Source of the DNA: JBKBIP01 sp046297495
GTDB taxonomy: Bacteria; Planctomycetota; Planctomycetia; Gemmatales; Gemmataceae
Reading direction: 5' to 3'
NCBI GenBank assembly: GCA_046297495.1
Contig: JBKBIP010000017.1
Coordinates: 57,883 to 121,882, forward strand
DNA: 64,000 nucleotides
Position numbers and translations under genes: made by a program
Shown here: positions 44,426 through 53,042 of the stretch, in pieces
Position numbering within the stretch: position 1 is the stretch's first letter
How the letters are laid out: each line of letters begins with the position of its first letter
The notes under the pieces: generated by a model
The model's input: only the letters and a program-made list of their open reading frames with translations
What the model was told of the DNA's origin: nothing
Databases searched by the model: none

Positions 44426-45010
44426 TCAAGCCGAAGCGGACACCGACTCGATTTCCAACAGGGAGCACATCCGGTCGATCAGTTCTTCAATATCGAACGG
44501 TTTGTGCAAGAAATCGTCCGCGCCGGAGAGCTTCAGTTCTTGAATCTTATCGTCTTCGATCATACCGCTGATGCACAGAATGCGCACATCTTCCAGGGTC
44601 ACGTCGGAGCGCACGCGGTGACACACTTCCCGGCCATTGATGTCGGGCAGCATGACATCCAACACGATGAGGTCCGGTCGGTATTCCTTGACCATCATGC
44701 CGGCGTCGAAGCCGTTGCTGGCCATGCGCACTTCAAATCGGCCATCTTCGTCCAACACTTTGAACATCAATTCCACCAATTCGGCGTCATCGTCCACGAG
44801 CAGGACTTTGCGCTTGCCGCTTTCCAAGGCATCGGTGGGGATGCCGTTGTCTTTCATGAAGCGATACAGCGCTTCGCGCGGAATGCGCCGAAAGCGTGAG
44901 CCTGGGACCCGAAAGCCCTTGAGCTGGCCATTGTCGAAGCACCGAATGATGGTTTGTTGACTGACTTTACAGATTTTCGCTGCTTCGCCAGTCGTGAAAA
45001 CAGTTTTCAT
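44426..45010 (-). CDS. Response regulator with N-terminal excisionase-type HTH
   Basis: Protein of 194 residues with reversed domain order. An N-terminal MerR/excisionase-like DNA-binding domain (TTGEAAKICKVSQQTIIRCF, residues ~4-57) precedes a CheY-like receiver. The receiver shows the acidic pocket LLVDDDAELVE, the phospho-acceptor Asp in LIVLDVMLPDING, the Ser of ILCISGM and the Lys in FLHKPFDIEEL. The ATG at 45010 starts exactly at the HTH; a longer frame to 45100 is not supported. It is the first gene of the pair with the HDOD kinase, its probable phospho-donor. Most regulators have receiver first and DNA-binding last, so the arrangement is notable. Confidence 0.92.
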   Translation of the reverse strand: MKTVFTTGEAAKICKVSQQTIIRCFDNGQLKGFRVPGSRFRRIPREALYRFMKDNGIPTDALESGKRKVLLVDDDAELVELMFKVLDEDGRFEVRMASNGFDAGMMVKEYRPDLIVLDVMLPDINGREVCHRVRSDVTLEDVRILCISGMIEDDKIQELKLSGADDFLHKPFDIEELIDRMCSLLEIESVSASA

Positions 45011-45514
45011 GCCTTTGTCCACCCCTACTGGCTCTGGGCCAGTTCCACGTGTGTAGTCCCGGCAACGCCTCGCCGTGAGACGCCGCGAGACCGGAATCAT
45101 CCGTGATTTGTCTCACGCCCATTCCCTGGCAACACCACGACGGTCACGGACACCGTGAATTCGCGGCGGCTTCTTGAACAGATGGGTGGGCCGCAATCCG
45201 ATTTTGGTGGAAGGAGGTTTCGAGTGAGTTGCCAATCTTTACCACCTATTAGGATTATAACTACCTTGTGAAACGTGTCAACGCGAATCATTTGTGCCTC
45301 AATGCTGTAACCTCTTACTGCTAGGCTACTTTCTCCAAATTGCCAGCACCATCGCGTATTTGGTGCCATTTGTTTCCTTACCGTGTCTGGGCCAAATCCC
45401 TTTTCCGCCTGAATTTTTCCACGTTACCGCATTGAGGTTTGTTTACTCCCATTGATCGGAATACCGACCCTTCGCACTTCAGCTTATTTCGCTGCCTTGC
45501 CGGAATGTTCCCCG
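45011..45514. other. Gap without recognisable gene (504 bp)
   Basis: Between mnmG (stop at 45515) and the response regulator start, both minus strand. It is more AT-rich than its surroundings from about 45225 to 45470. I find no DnaA box, tRNA or strong hairpin. It should hold the promoter of the regulator-kinase operon. Confidence 0.45.
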
Positions 45515-47398
45515 TTATGAACAATCCCCAACCGCTTCAGTTTGGGCAGCCGATGTAGTCGCGGGCGGATTCATATAGAGCAACACCACGGCCAAATCCG
45601 CCGGGTTGATGCCGCTAATCCGGCTGGCTTGACCGAGATTGACGGGCCGAATCCGCGCTAACTTCTCGCGCGCCTCGGCACGCAGTTGCGGAATGGCGTC
45701 ATAGTCGAAGTGCGGCGGGATAGCCTTGGATTCGAGGCGCTGAAAGCGTTCGACCTGAGCCGCCTGGCGTTCGATGTAGCCGGCATACTTAGCTTCCAGA
45801 ACAACTTGCTCGATGACGTCCAGCAGAGGCGACCAGGCCCGCAGCGCTGGTTCGAGTTCGACCAATTGCTCCCAAGTGACTGCCGGGCGGCGCAGCCAAT
45901 GGGCCAGCGTGTCCTTGCCGTGCCGAAGTTGGCGGAGCTGCTCGGTGATGGCGGAGATGGCTTGTTCCTTGCGTTGCAGCCGCTGCCAGTCGTCGTCGCG
46001 CACCAGCCCCACGCGCCGGCCCAATGGCGTCAAGCGGCGATCGGCGTTGTCGTGCCGCAGTAAAAGTCGATATTCGGCGCGCGAAGTGAACATGCGGTAC
46101 GGCTCATCGACCCCCTTGGTGACCAAATCGTCAATCAACACGCCGATATACGCCTGGCTTCGGTCGAGAATGAGCGGCGCTTCCTGTTTGATCTTCAAGG
46201 CGGCGTTGATGCCGGCCATCAATCCTTGGGCGGCGGCCTCCTCATAGCCGGTCGTGCCGTTGATCTGTCCAGCGAAGTACAGCCCCGTGACCACCTTGGT
46301 TTCCAGCGTCGGATGTAGTTGCGTCGGCGGGGCGTAATCATATTCGACAGCGTAGCCCCAGCGCAGAATTTCGGCGTTCTCCAAGCCGGGAATGTGCCGC
46401 AGCAGGGCCTGTTGCACGTCGTTGGGCAAGCTGGTGCTGATGCCATTGCAGTAATACTCCAGCGTGTTTCGTCCTTCCGGTTCGAGGAAGATTTGATGCC
46501 GTTCCTTATCGGCGAAACGCACCACCTTATCCTCGATGGACGGACAATAGCGCGGCCCACGACTTTGAATCTGGCCGGAATACATCGGCGCCCGGTGCAG
46601 ATTGGCCCGGATCAAATCATGGACGGCCGCGTTGGTGTAGGTGATGTAGCAATCCAACTGCGGTTGCGTGATCCGCTCGGTGCGGAAGCTGAACGGCCTA
46701 GGATCGCTGTCTCCCGGCTGTCGTTCCGTCTTGGCGAAGTCAATGGTTCGGCCATTGATCCGGCAGGGGGTGCCAGTCTTGAAGCGGGCCAGCTGGAAGC
46801 CGGATGATGTGAGACTATCACTCAGCGCCTCGGCGGCTTGGTCGCCGGCTCGGCCGCCGCTTGTCTTGGCCTCTCCCATGTGCATCAGGGCTTTCAAAAA
46901 GGTGCCGGTGGTTAGGATCACCGCCGGGGCGCGATACAGCGTGTCGCCGCGCGTCCGCACGCCAACCACGCGCCGCGGCGCGGGGCTGTCGTTGGGGGCA
47001 TCCTCGATGAGAATGTGTTCCACCAATTCCTGGCGCAAGGTCAGATTCGGCTGCGCCTCGACGCGGTGCTTCATGGTAAATTGATAGAGCTTCTTGTCCG
47101 CCTGGGCGCGGGGGGAGTGCATGGCCGGCCCTTTGGTGCGGTTCAACATGCGGAACTGGATGCCGGTTGCGTCAATGACTTGTCCCATTGCCCCGCCGAG
47201 TGCGTCGATCTCGCGGACGATTTGCCCCTTGGCGACACCGCCGATGGCCGGGTTGCAGCTCATTTGCGCCACCGTGTCCGCATTCATCGTCAATAACACA
47301 GTGCGCAACCCCAAGCCGCTGGCCGCCAACGCCGCCTCGACGCCGGCATGTCCCGCGCCAACCACGAGCACGTCATAATCAAAGATGAGATGAGCCAT
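45515..47398 (-). CDS. mnmG: tRNA U34 carboxymethylaminomethyl synthase MnmG (GidA)
   Basis: FAD-dependent subunit that, with MnmE, modifies uridine 34 of certain tRNAs. The 627-residue protein has the FAD-binding start YDVLVVGAGHAGVEAALAA, the SCNPAIGGVAKGQIVREIDA block, GPAMHSPRAQADKK, TGTFLKALMHMGE, the RYCPSIEDKVVRF segment, and GQINGTTGYEEAAAQGL. YEEAAAQG and the C-terminal RISGINPADLAVVLLYM are typical. No ribosome-binding site precedes the ATG; instead the leader consists of heptamer repeats. MnmG is often near the origin of replication, but no origin features are seen here. Confidence 0.97.
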   Translation of the reverse strand: MAHLIFDYDVLVVGAGHAGVEAALAASGLGLRTVLLTMNADTVAQMSCNPAIGGVAKGQIVREIDALGGAMGQVIDATGIQFRMLNRTKGPAMHSPRAQADKKLYQFTMKHRVEAQPNLTLRQELVEHILIEDAPNDSPAPRRVVGVRTRGDTLYRAPAVILTTGTFLKALMHMGEAKTSGGRAGDQAAEALSDSLTSSGFQLARFKTGTPCRINGRTIDFAKTERQPGDSDPRPFSFRTERITQPQLDCYITYTNAAVHDLIRANLHRAPMYSGQIQSRGPRYCPSIEDKVVRFADKERHQIFLEPEGRNTLEYYCNGISTSLPNDVQQALLRHIPGLENAEILRWGYAVEYDYAPPTQLHPTLETKVVTGLYFAGQINGTTGYEEAAAQGLMAGINAALKIKQEAPLILDRSQAYIGVLIDDLVTKGVDEPYRMFTSRAEYRLLLRHDNADRRLTPLGRRVGLVRDDDWQRLQRKEQAISAITEQLRQLRHGKDTLAHWLRRPAVTWEQLVELEPALRAWSPLLDVIEQVVLEAKYAGYIERQAAQVERFQRLESKAIPPHFDYDAIPQLRAEAREKLARIRPVNLGQASRISGINPADLAVVLLYMNPPATTSAAQTEAVGDCS

Positions 47399-47403
47399 GA
47401 TAT

Positions 47404-47437
47404 AGTCAGAAGTCAGTGGTCAGTGATCAGTCATCAC
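47404..47437. repeat. Direct heptamer repeat abutting mnmG start
   Basis: AGTCAGA, AGTCAGT, GGTCAGT and GATCAGT run without interruption from 47404 to 47431, with a partial fifth unit. The array begins six bases upstream of the mnmG start codon (minus strand), where a ribosome-binding site would be expected. Same unit length as the GAAYGAT arrays but different sequence and no inverted arm. Confidence 0.8.
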
Positions 47438-47485
47438 CGTTTAGCGGGCGAGCCATCAGCGAGCCACCCTAGTGGGGGCAAGCTC

Positions 47486-47504
47486 GCGCGCGAAACGATG
47501 AATC
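47486..47504 (-). repeat. Half copy of the GATTCATCGTTTCGCG element
   Basis: CGCGCGAAACGATGAATCC matches one arm of the hairpin at 52905-52948. It lies between the mnmG start and the stop of the GntR/LacI-type regulator. GCGAGC and GCTCGC just to its left could form a separate short stem. Confidence 0.65.
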
Positions 47505-47520
47505 CAACATACGGCGGCCT

Positions 47521-48684
47521 TTACGTTTCCGCCATCGGTTTCGCCGTGGTGGCGCCTTGGCGCAGCGTGTGCGGCACGAGCAGATGTTCGGGAGCGTGGT
47601 CGGGATCGGCGATCGCGCGCAGCAGGATTTGCGCGGCCAGCCGGCCAATTTGATACCAGTCGGCTTGATGGCAAGTCAGTCCCGGCATCTCCTCACCCCC
47701 GCCGCCCATGACGCTAATATCCTCAGGGACTCGTTGTCCTTGCCGGCGCAGCTCATCGATCACCAAGCGAGCCAGGGTGTTGTTGAAACAGAGCAACGCC
47801 GTTGGCATCGGGTGAAGGGCCAAGAGGGAAGCCACGATTTGACGGGCGCCGCTTTCGGTTAGCTCCGCTTCCAGCTCCCAAGAGCGGCGGCGCGTGCGGC
47901 AGGCATCGCGCAGCCCCTGCCGATAGCCCATGAGCCGCCACGGGTTCAATTCAGTGCGGTGCCAGTTGGCGAAAGCAATACGGCGATGTCCCCAATCCGC
48001 CAAGTGACGCACCGCTAGACGAGCACCGCCGAAGGAATCCTCTCGGACGGAATTGATCTGTGGCAAATGTAGGTCGTGATCGAGCAGCACCAGCGGGATG
48101 CCCAAGCCAGCCGCGCGGCGCAAGATTTTCTCCTCGCCGAACGAGGCGAAGATTGCCCCACGCAAGCGGACCTGCTCCGTCAGCCGTTGGAACACCTTGC
48201 CCAGCTGGATGTGGGGAGCGCGGCGAACCACGGCCTCGAACCCGGAGTGCCCCACTTCATCGAGCGTCCCTTGCAGCATCAGGCCGCTGACCGAGCGCGT
48301 GGCCGCCTCTTCCCCCTCGGCCACCACGTAATCCGCTTGGAGATAGCCGATCAGCGTCGAAGGGGGCGCCAGGGGATGTTCCAAATGGGTTGGCACGCGC
48401 GTGAACGTGCCGCGCCGGCGATATTTGATCAGTAGCCCCTCGCGTTGCAGCGTCTCGGCGGCGCGGCGCACCGTTTCCCGACTGACGCCGAGTTGTTCGG
48501 CTAGCTCCACCTCCGTCGGCAAGCGGTCGCCGGGAAACTGGCGTTTGAGGATCGCCTCACGCAACACCTGTTCGACTTGCGTTTTCAGGTCTTGCGGTCG
48601 ATCCAGGCGCGGCAGGTCGTCCGCGGCGAAAACCGTCATGGAAACGTCATCATTTCGTGCCAGGTGGCGGCGTTTCTTGGCCAT
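47521..48684 (-). CDS. GntR-type HTH regulator with LacI-like ligand domain
   Basis: Transcriptional regulator of about 387 residues, with an AraR-like architecture. The N-terminal winged helix (residues ~30-95) reads LPTEVELAEQLGVSRETVRR and AAETLQREGLLIKYRRRGTF, the GntR signature. The rest is a periplasmic-binding-protein-like domain of the LacI/GalR type, with VLLDHDLHLPQINSVREDSF, GGARLAVRHLADWGHRRIAF and ALLCFNNTLARLVIDELRRQ. It therefore probably senses a sugar. Target genes are unknown; a divergent Kelch/FN3 secreted protein is the nearest candidate. The start is unsure: no ribosome-binding site precedes 48684, and 48639 is an alternative. Confidence 0.88.
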   Translation of the reverse strand: MAKKRRHLARNDDVSMTVFAADDLPRLDRPQDLKTQVEQVLREAILKRQFPGDRLPTEVELAEQLGVSRETVRRAAETLQREGLLIKYRRRGTFTRVPTHLEHPLAPPSTLIGYLQADYVVAEGEEAATRSVSGLMLQGTLDEVGHSGFEAVVRRAPHIQLGKVFQRLTEQVRLRGAIFASFGEEKILRRAAGLGIPLVLLDHDLHLPQINSVREDSFGGARLAVRHLADWGHRRIAFANWHRTELNPWRLMGYRQGLRDACRTRRRSWELEAELTESGARQIVASLLALHPMPTALLCFNNTLARLVIDELRRQGQRVPEDISVMGGGGEEMPGLTCHQADWYQIGRLAAQILLRAIADPDHAPEHLLVPHTLRQGATTAKPMAET

Positions 48685-48826
48685 AATTACCACTTATACA
48701 TTCTGTTGGCTTATTTGCCTATCCTTTTGCGATGAACTAGCGCCATACGCTATGATCACGGTGTTGCCCATCCCATAACCCGTGCCAGAGCGATGACAAC
48801 GGAACACCATTTTTAGGAGCACCGCG

Positions 48827-50989
48827 ATGAAAGTCACTGGGGCCGTACTGATTTCCTGGTTGACGATAGTATCGTTCCTTAGCGCCGCCGAGCCACGGCA
48901 GTTGCGCCAAGAACCGAATACCTGGGTCAAGCGTAGTCCCTTGCCGGGTGGCCCGGTGTCGCCACGATTGGGATACGAAGGCGCGCTGGGCTACGATCCC
49001 GTGGCCCAGCGGCTCATCCGTTGGGGGGGACATAATCAAGGGGGCGGCGGCGAACAAAATGCCGAGACCTGGATCTTCGATCTGCACACCGGCCGATGGG
49101 AATTGCAAGAACCCAATCGTTCTCCTCCCGGTGTGTGCTGTGCCCAGCAAAATGTCTTCGATCTGGCTGGCAACCGTTTCCTGCGTTTCCCGGCCTTCAG
49201 CGGCAGTCATGGCTGGCATTGGTTCCGCGAAAATTATCTCACAAACTCCACCGTCTGGAGCTACGACCTGGCCGCCAACACCTGGCGCGACATGCGGCCA
49301 ACTCCCGCGCCGCGCGTTCGGCCCCTGCGCTGCGCTTCGTGGGACAGCACCCATCAAGTCGTGGTCCTCTTTGGTGGTGAGGGGAGTCACGAAGGTACGT
49401 TGGTTTATGATCCCTACACGAACACCTGGACGCGCATGCATCCCAAAGTGCAACCCGCGCCGCGCAGCGGCGGCAACATGACCTACGACGCCGCCCGACA
49501 GCTGCACATCCTGTTCGGCGCTCAATTCAGCGACGACCCGCACACCTGGGCTTACGACTTACGTCAGAATGAATGGCGCGACATGAAACCGCCGCGACAG
49601 CCAGCCACGAATCGCAATGACGCCGTCTTGGCCTACGATCCCAATCATGAAATCGTGATTGCGGTCATTCGGGTCATCGATCAGGGAGAAAAGAATGAGA
49701 TTGTCCGAGCCCATCTGGAAACGTGGAGCTACGATGCTGGTGAGAATATCTGGACGAACTTGAATCCCAAGGAAGGACCGATTGGCTGGGGCAGTCGCAG
49801 CCGGGTCTTGGTGGCGGCCCCTGATCAGAACGTCGTCGTGCTAGAGAATGTCATCAGCCCCGCCCGCATCCCCGGCGCCGAGCGCGAGCAGCAGGTCTGG
49901 ACCTATCGTTATGCCGAGGCGAAACCCACCGACCGCCCCGCGCCGCCTCATGACGTGCGCGTGTCCGCCAGCCAGCGCGCGGCTACGCTCACTTGGAAAC
50001 ATTCTCACGCCGATCAGTTGCGAGAATACATCGTCTATCGCGGCCAAGGTGCGAAGCCGTGGCTGGTCGATTATCAAGAAATCGCTCGTGTTCCCCTCGA
50101 AAAAACTTCCTATCGAGATGACGACTTGCACCAAGGGGAACTCTATTACTATTTCTTGCGAGCCATCGACACCAAGGGCCAGATAAGCGACGCAAGCCTC
50201 AAAGTCCGCACGCAACCGCCGTTGGTGGAAGACCTGGTCGTATCGGTGCTGTCACCTCGGGAAGTTCAACTCACCTGGAAAGCTCCGCCAGAGGCGGATG
50301 GGTCAGCCTACCTCATCGAGCGGGCGCCCGTGGAAGTCTTCACCGAGGATGAGATACTCCGCTTGAAAAAGGACACGCCGCCTCTGTCGGCGCCCAGCGT
50401 GGGCACGATTAAGGCCATTGGAGTCTTTGAACGAATTACCAAGGAACCTATCAAAGGTTTGACCTACACTGACAAGACCGTAGACCTGAATCAACCTGCG
50501 AAAGTGAACGGGGAACCGATTCAGGCGCATTATTTCCGAGATGACCAGCTGGACCCCAAAGGGACACCGTATCGCCATGCAGTGTATGCCTACCGGGTGC
50601 GCCATATCAATCCATTGGGAGTGGCGGGAGGCGATGCGCCGTATGTCCTGACCATCCCCTCGGCCCCGCAATTCCTGTTCTCTAAGGAAGACGGCGACCA
50701 GTGCCATCTGAAATGGCAGGCCAACCCCGAACAGAAACTGCTCGGCTATCGCGTTTATCGCATGGACAGCCCGCGCATCAACGGGCCGGGACAGCCTGTA
50801 CGCCGTCTGACCGCCGAGCCGATTTCAGAGACATCGTTCACTGACACGCAGGCGGGCAAGAACACCATGCGTTATTGGGTCGTCGCCGTCGATGCCTTGG
50901 GGCAGGAAGGCACCCCCTCGGCCCCGACCTGGCATTACCGCGAGTACCGCCGCTTCTACGAACCGTTCGTGGGCGAATGGCATCAGTGA
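48827..50989 (+). CDS. Secreted Kelch-repeat and fibronectin type III protein
   Basis: Exported protein of 720 residues. AGGAG stands seven bases before the ATG and the start KVTGAVLISWLTIVSFLSAA is a signal peptide. Residues ~45-370 contain Kelch-type propeller blades (AETWIFDLHTGRWELQEP, STVWSYDLAANTWRDMRP, GTLVYDPYTNTWTRMHP, HTWAYDLRQNEWRDMKP). After that come fibronectin-type III-like domains, for example PPHDVRVSASQRAATLTWKH and LSPREVQLTWKAPPEADGSA. Both domain types bind proteins or glycans, so a cell-surface or matrix role is plausible. It is divergent from the GntR/LacI-type regulator. Confidence 0.88.
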   Translation: MKVTGAVLISWLTIVSFLSAAEPRQLRQEPNTWVKRSPLPGGPVSPRLGYEGALGYDPVAQRLIRWGGHNQGGGGEQNAETWIFDLHTGRWELQEPNRSPPGVCCAQQNVFDLAGNRFLRFPAFSGSHGWHWFRENYLTNSTVWSYDLAANTWRDMRPTPAPRVRPLRCASWDSTHQVVVLFGGEGSHEGTLVYDPYTNTWTRMHPKVQPAPRSGGNMTYDAARQLHILFGAQFSDDPHTWAYDLRQNEWRDMKPPRQPATNRNDAVLAYDPNHEIVIAVIRVIDQGEKNEIVRAHLETWSYDAGENIWTNLNPKEGPIGWGSRSRVLVAAPDQNVVVLENVISPARIPGAEREQQVWTYRYAEAKPTDRPAPPHDVRVSASQRAATLTWKHSHADQLREYIVYRGQGAKPWLVDYQEIARVPLEKTSYRDDDLHQGELYYYFLRAIDTKGQISDASLKVRTQPPLVEDLVVSVLSPREVQLTWKAPPEADGSAYLIERAPVEVFTEDEILRLKKDTPPLSAPSVGTIKAIGVFERITKEPIKGLTYTDKTVDLNQPAKVNGEPIQAHYFRDDQLDPKGTPYRHAVYAYRVRHINPLGVAGGDAPYVLTIPSAPQFLFSKEDGDQCHLKWQANPEQKLLGYRVYRMDSPRINGPGQPVRRLTAEPISETSFTDTQAGKNTMRYWVVAVDALGQEGTPSAPTWHYREYRRFYEPFVGEWHQ

Positions 50990-51021
50990 TTCGGTTTCCG
51001 CCGCCAAACATCACGGCGCCC

Positions 51022-51046
51022 GGATTCATCGTTTCACGGCGGGCGG
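51022..51046 (+). repeat. Half copy of the GATTCATCGTTTC element
   Basis: GGATTCATCGTTTCACGGCG and the following GGCGG resemble the left arm and loop of 52904-52932 with a single G-to-A change in the arm. It lies just after the Kelch/FN3 gene. Confidence 0.6.
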
Positions 51047-51256
51047 CCAGGGCTTCACTCCGTACAGCCCTGGCCACCCCATTTCAGGCCAACTCAACCG
51101 GCATTGGCATGAACATGAGGAACTTCCTGGCCGGTGGAATAATCCAATTCCCTCTTTTCCATAGGCTCTTCTCCTATAATCAAAGATAATACCTTCCGCC
51201 CTCGGTTCCATTCCCTTGGTGTTTCATCGTCCGGCGGCCCGTGACGGAGAAGATTC

Positions 51257-52396
51257 ATGACCCCATATCCGTTCGAGAAAAACGATTGGCCCACGCTGGG
51301 CGTGGAAATTGAACTCCAGCTAGTCGATGCTCAGACCATGGCCTTGCGCAATGCGTTCCCGGAAATCCAAGCACAGCTCACCGAGGATCAGCGCGTCCAC
51401 ATCAAGCCGGAGCTGATGCAATCGTATCTGGAAATCAACACGAATGTCTGCCGCCGGGTGGCGGATGTGGAGGCTGATTTGAAATCCAAGATCGCCCTGG
51501 TGGAACAGCTGGCCGAGCGCGTCGGCGTGCGGCTGTTCTGGGCCGGCACGCATCCGTTTTCCCCCTGGAGTAATCAGGAAATCACCCCCAACGAGCGCTA
51601 TTTGGGGCTGGTCAAGATGCTGGCCGACACGGCTCGGCGATTGGTGACGTTCGGCTTGCATGTCCATGTCGGCGTCAACAGCGGCGACAAGGCGGTCATG
51701 GTCTGCGACCGGCTCATGCGCCATTTGCCGACCTTGCTGGCACTGTCCGCGAATAGTCCCTTTTGGGGGGGCCGCAACACCGGCTTGCACTCCCAGCGCA
51801 TCAAGATCATCGAGGGATTGCCAACCGCCGGGCTGCCGCCGCTCATGCGCAACTGGAGCGAATATGTCTGGCTGGTCAACCAGATGATCGAAACCGGCTT
51901 CATCCAGACCATCCGCGAGATCTGGTGGGACGTTCGGCCCCATCACAACTTCGGCACCGTGGAAGTGCGCATCTGCGATATTCCCACCGATTTGTCGTCC
52001 GTCTTGGCCTTGACTGCCTTAATTCAATGTTTGGTCCATGAGCTGTCGGAACAGATCGATCAGGGGACGTATCAATTCGATTGTCACCCGATGTTGGTGC
52101 GTCTCAACAAATGGCTGGCGTGCCGCTACGGCCCCAAGGCCACCTTGGTCGATCCCTTCACCCACGAGCGCGAGCCGTTGCCACTCGTCGCCCGCAACCT
52201 AGTCCGCCTGCTGCGCCACCGCGCCGATGAGCTAGGCTGCACCTTCTATCTGGAACACATCTTGAACATGACCGAACAACCGACCGGCTCCGAGCGCCAG
52301 CTGGCCATCTTCGAGGAGACCGACGATCTGGCCGAAGTCGTGCGCCGCATGGTCAAGGAGCAATCGGTGCTAGAAACAACCACAGTGGCGAGTTGA
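51257..52396 (+). CDS. YbdK-family carboxylate-amine ligase (GCS2-like)
   Basis: Member of the GCS2 family to which E. coli YbdK belongs, ATP-dependent carboxylate-amine ligases with weak glutamate-cysteine ligase activity. The 379-residue protein shows TLGVEIELQLVDAQTM, the substrate region FGLHVHVGVNSGDKAVMV, PFWGGRNTGLHSQR, WWDVRPHHNFGTVEVRICD with metal ligands, and a C-terminal helical end. GGAG lies eight bases before the ATG. A TATAAT at 51175-51180 is a possible -10 box without a clear -35. True substrate unknown; no glutathione synthetase is nearby. Confidence 0.9.
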   Translation: MTPYPFEKNDWPTLGVEIELQLVDAQTMALRNAFPEIQAQLTEDQRVHIKPELMQSYLEINTNVCRRVADVEADLKSKIALVEQLAERVGVRLFWAGTHPFSPWSNQEITPNERYLGLVKMLADTARRLVTFGLHVHVGVNSGDKAVMVCDRLMRHLPTLLALSANSPFWGGRNTGLHSQRIKIIEGLPTAGLPPLMRNWSEYVWLVNQMIETGFIQTIREIWWDVRPHHNFGTVEVRICDIPTDLSSVLALTALIQCLVHELSEQIDQGTYQFDCHPMLVRLNKWLACRYGPKATLVDPFTHEREPLPLVARNLVRLLRHRADELGCTFYLEHILNMTEQPTGSERQLAIFEETDDLAEVVRRMVKEQSVLETTTVAS

Positions 52397-52453
52397 TGAT
52401 CTATCCTGTGTGACAGTGACACTGAGCAATTTTTTGGTTCAGGAGACATGTCG

Positions 52454-52861
52454 ATGAAACTGTTGTTTGCCTTGGTCATTCTGGTAGGCGGCACGGCGGC
52501 GGTGTGGCAAGCGATGAATGCCAGCCAGGCGGCGACCAACGCCGATGAGCCGATGCTGGTTCACAATGTCTATTTCACGCTCAAGGACAACTCATCGGCA
52601 GCCAAGCAAAAGCTGGTCGAGGCATGTCAAAAATACCTGGCCAAACATCCCGGCACCGTCTATTTCTCCGCCGGCACCCTGGCCGAGGAGCTGGATCGCC
52701 CGGTCAACGACCGTGATTGGGACGTAGCCTTACACCTGGTCTTCAAAAATAAGGCCGCCCATGATCAGTATCAAGACGCTCCCTCGCACCTGCGTTTCAT
52801 CGAGGAGAATAAGGACAACTGGAAGAAAGTGCGCGTGTTTGATTCGCTGGTGAAACCGTAA
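52454..52861 (+). CDS. Secreted Dabb (stress-responsive A/B barrel) protein
   Basis: Protein of 135 residues: an N-terminal hydrophobic segment (MKLLFALVILVGGTAAVWQA, probably signal peptide or anchor) followed by a Dabb ferredoxin-like domain. The latter shows LVHNVYFTLKDNSSAAKQKL, YFSAGTLAEELDRPVNDRDW, and WDVALHLVFKNKAAHDQYQ with the family His and Asp. AGGAGA stands eight bases before the ATG at 52454; an ATG two codons earlier (52448) is too close to it. Dabb proteins form dimers and are linked to stress responses or polyketide cyclisation; the role here is unknown. Confidence 0.87.
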   Translation: MKLLFALVILVGGTAAVWQAMNASQAATNADEPMLVHNVYFTLKDNSSAAKQKLVEACQKYLAKHPGTVYFSAGTLAEELDRPVNDRDWDVALHLVFKNKAAHDQYQDAPSHLRFIEENKDNWKKVRVFDSLVKP

Positions 52862-52904
52862 CAACCAAAGGAACGCGGCGCGACCGGACCCGATGGAGCT
52901 GGTG

Positions 52905-52948
52905 GATTCATCGTTTCGCGTGGGCGGGCGCGCGCGAAACGATGAATC
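52905..52948. repeat. Perfect 16-bp hairpin, GATTCATCGTTTCGCG arms
   Basis: GATTCATCGTTTCGCG (52905-52920) pairs exactly with 52933-52948 across a 12-base G-rich loop. It is the complete form of the element whose halves occur at 30340, 47486 and 51022. It lies between the Dabb gene and cobO. No T run follows. Confidence 0.93.
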
Positions 52949-53042
52949 ACCACAACATCGGAAAGGTATTGTTCGACAGGTCCCTTAGCCAAACAAACTC
53001 AACTTGAATCGGTGTAGTACATTCCCCCAGGAGAATTCCCCC

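Noticed and set aside
45011..47520. Origin of replication beside mnmG
   Set aside because: mnmG is near oriC in many bacteria, but I find no DnaA-box clusters, dnaA, parAB or mnmE nearby; the AT-rich gap at 45225-45470 alone is not enough.
52862..53042. Cobalamin riboswitch before cobO
   Set aside because: The gap is only about 180 bases, contains the GATTCATCGTTTCGCG hairpin and lacks a recognisable B12-box sequence.
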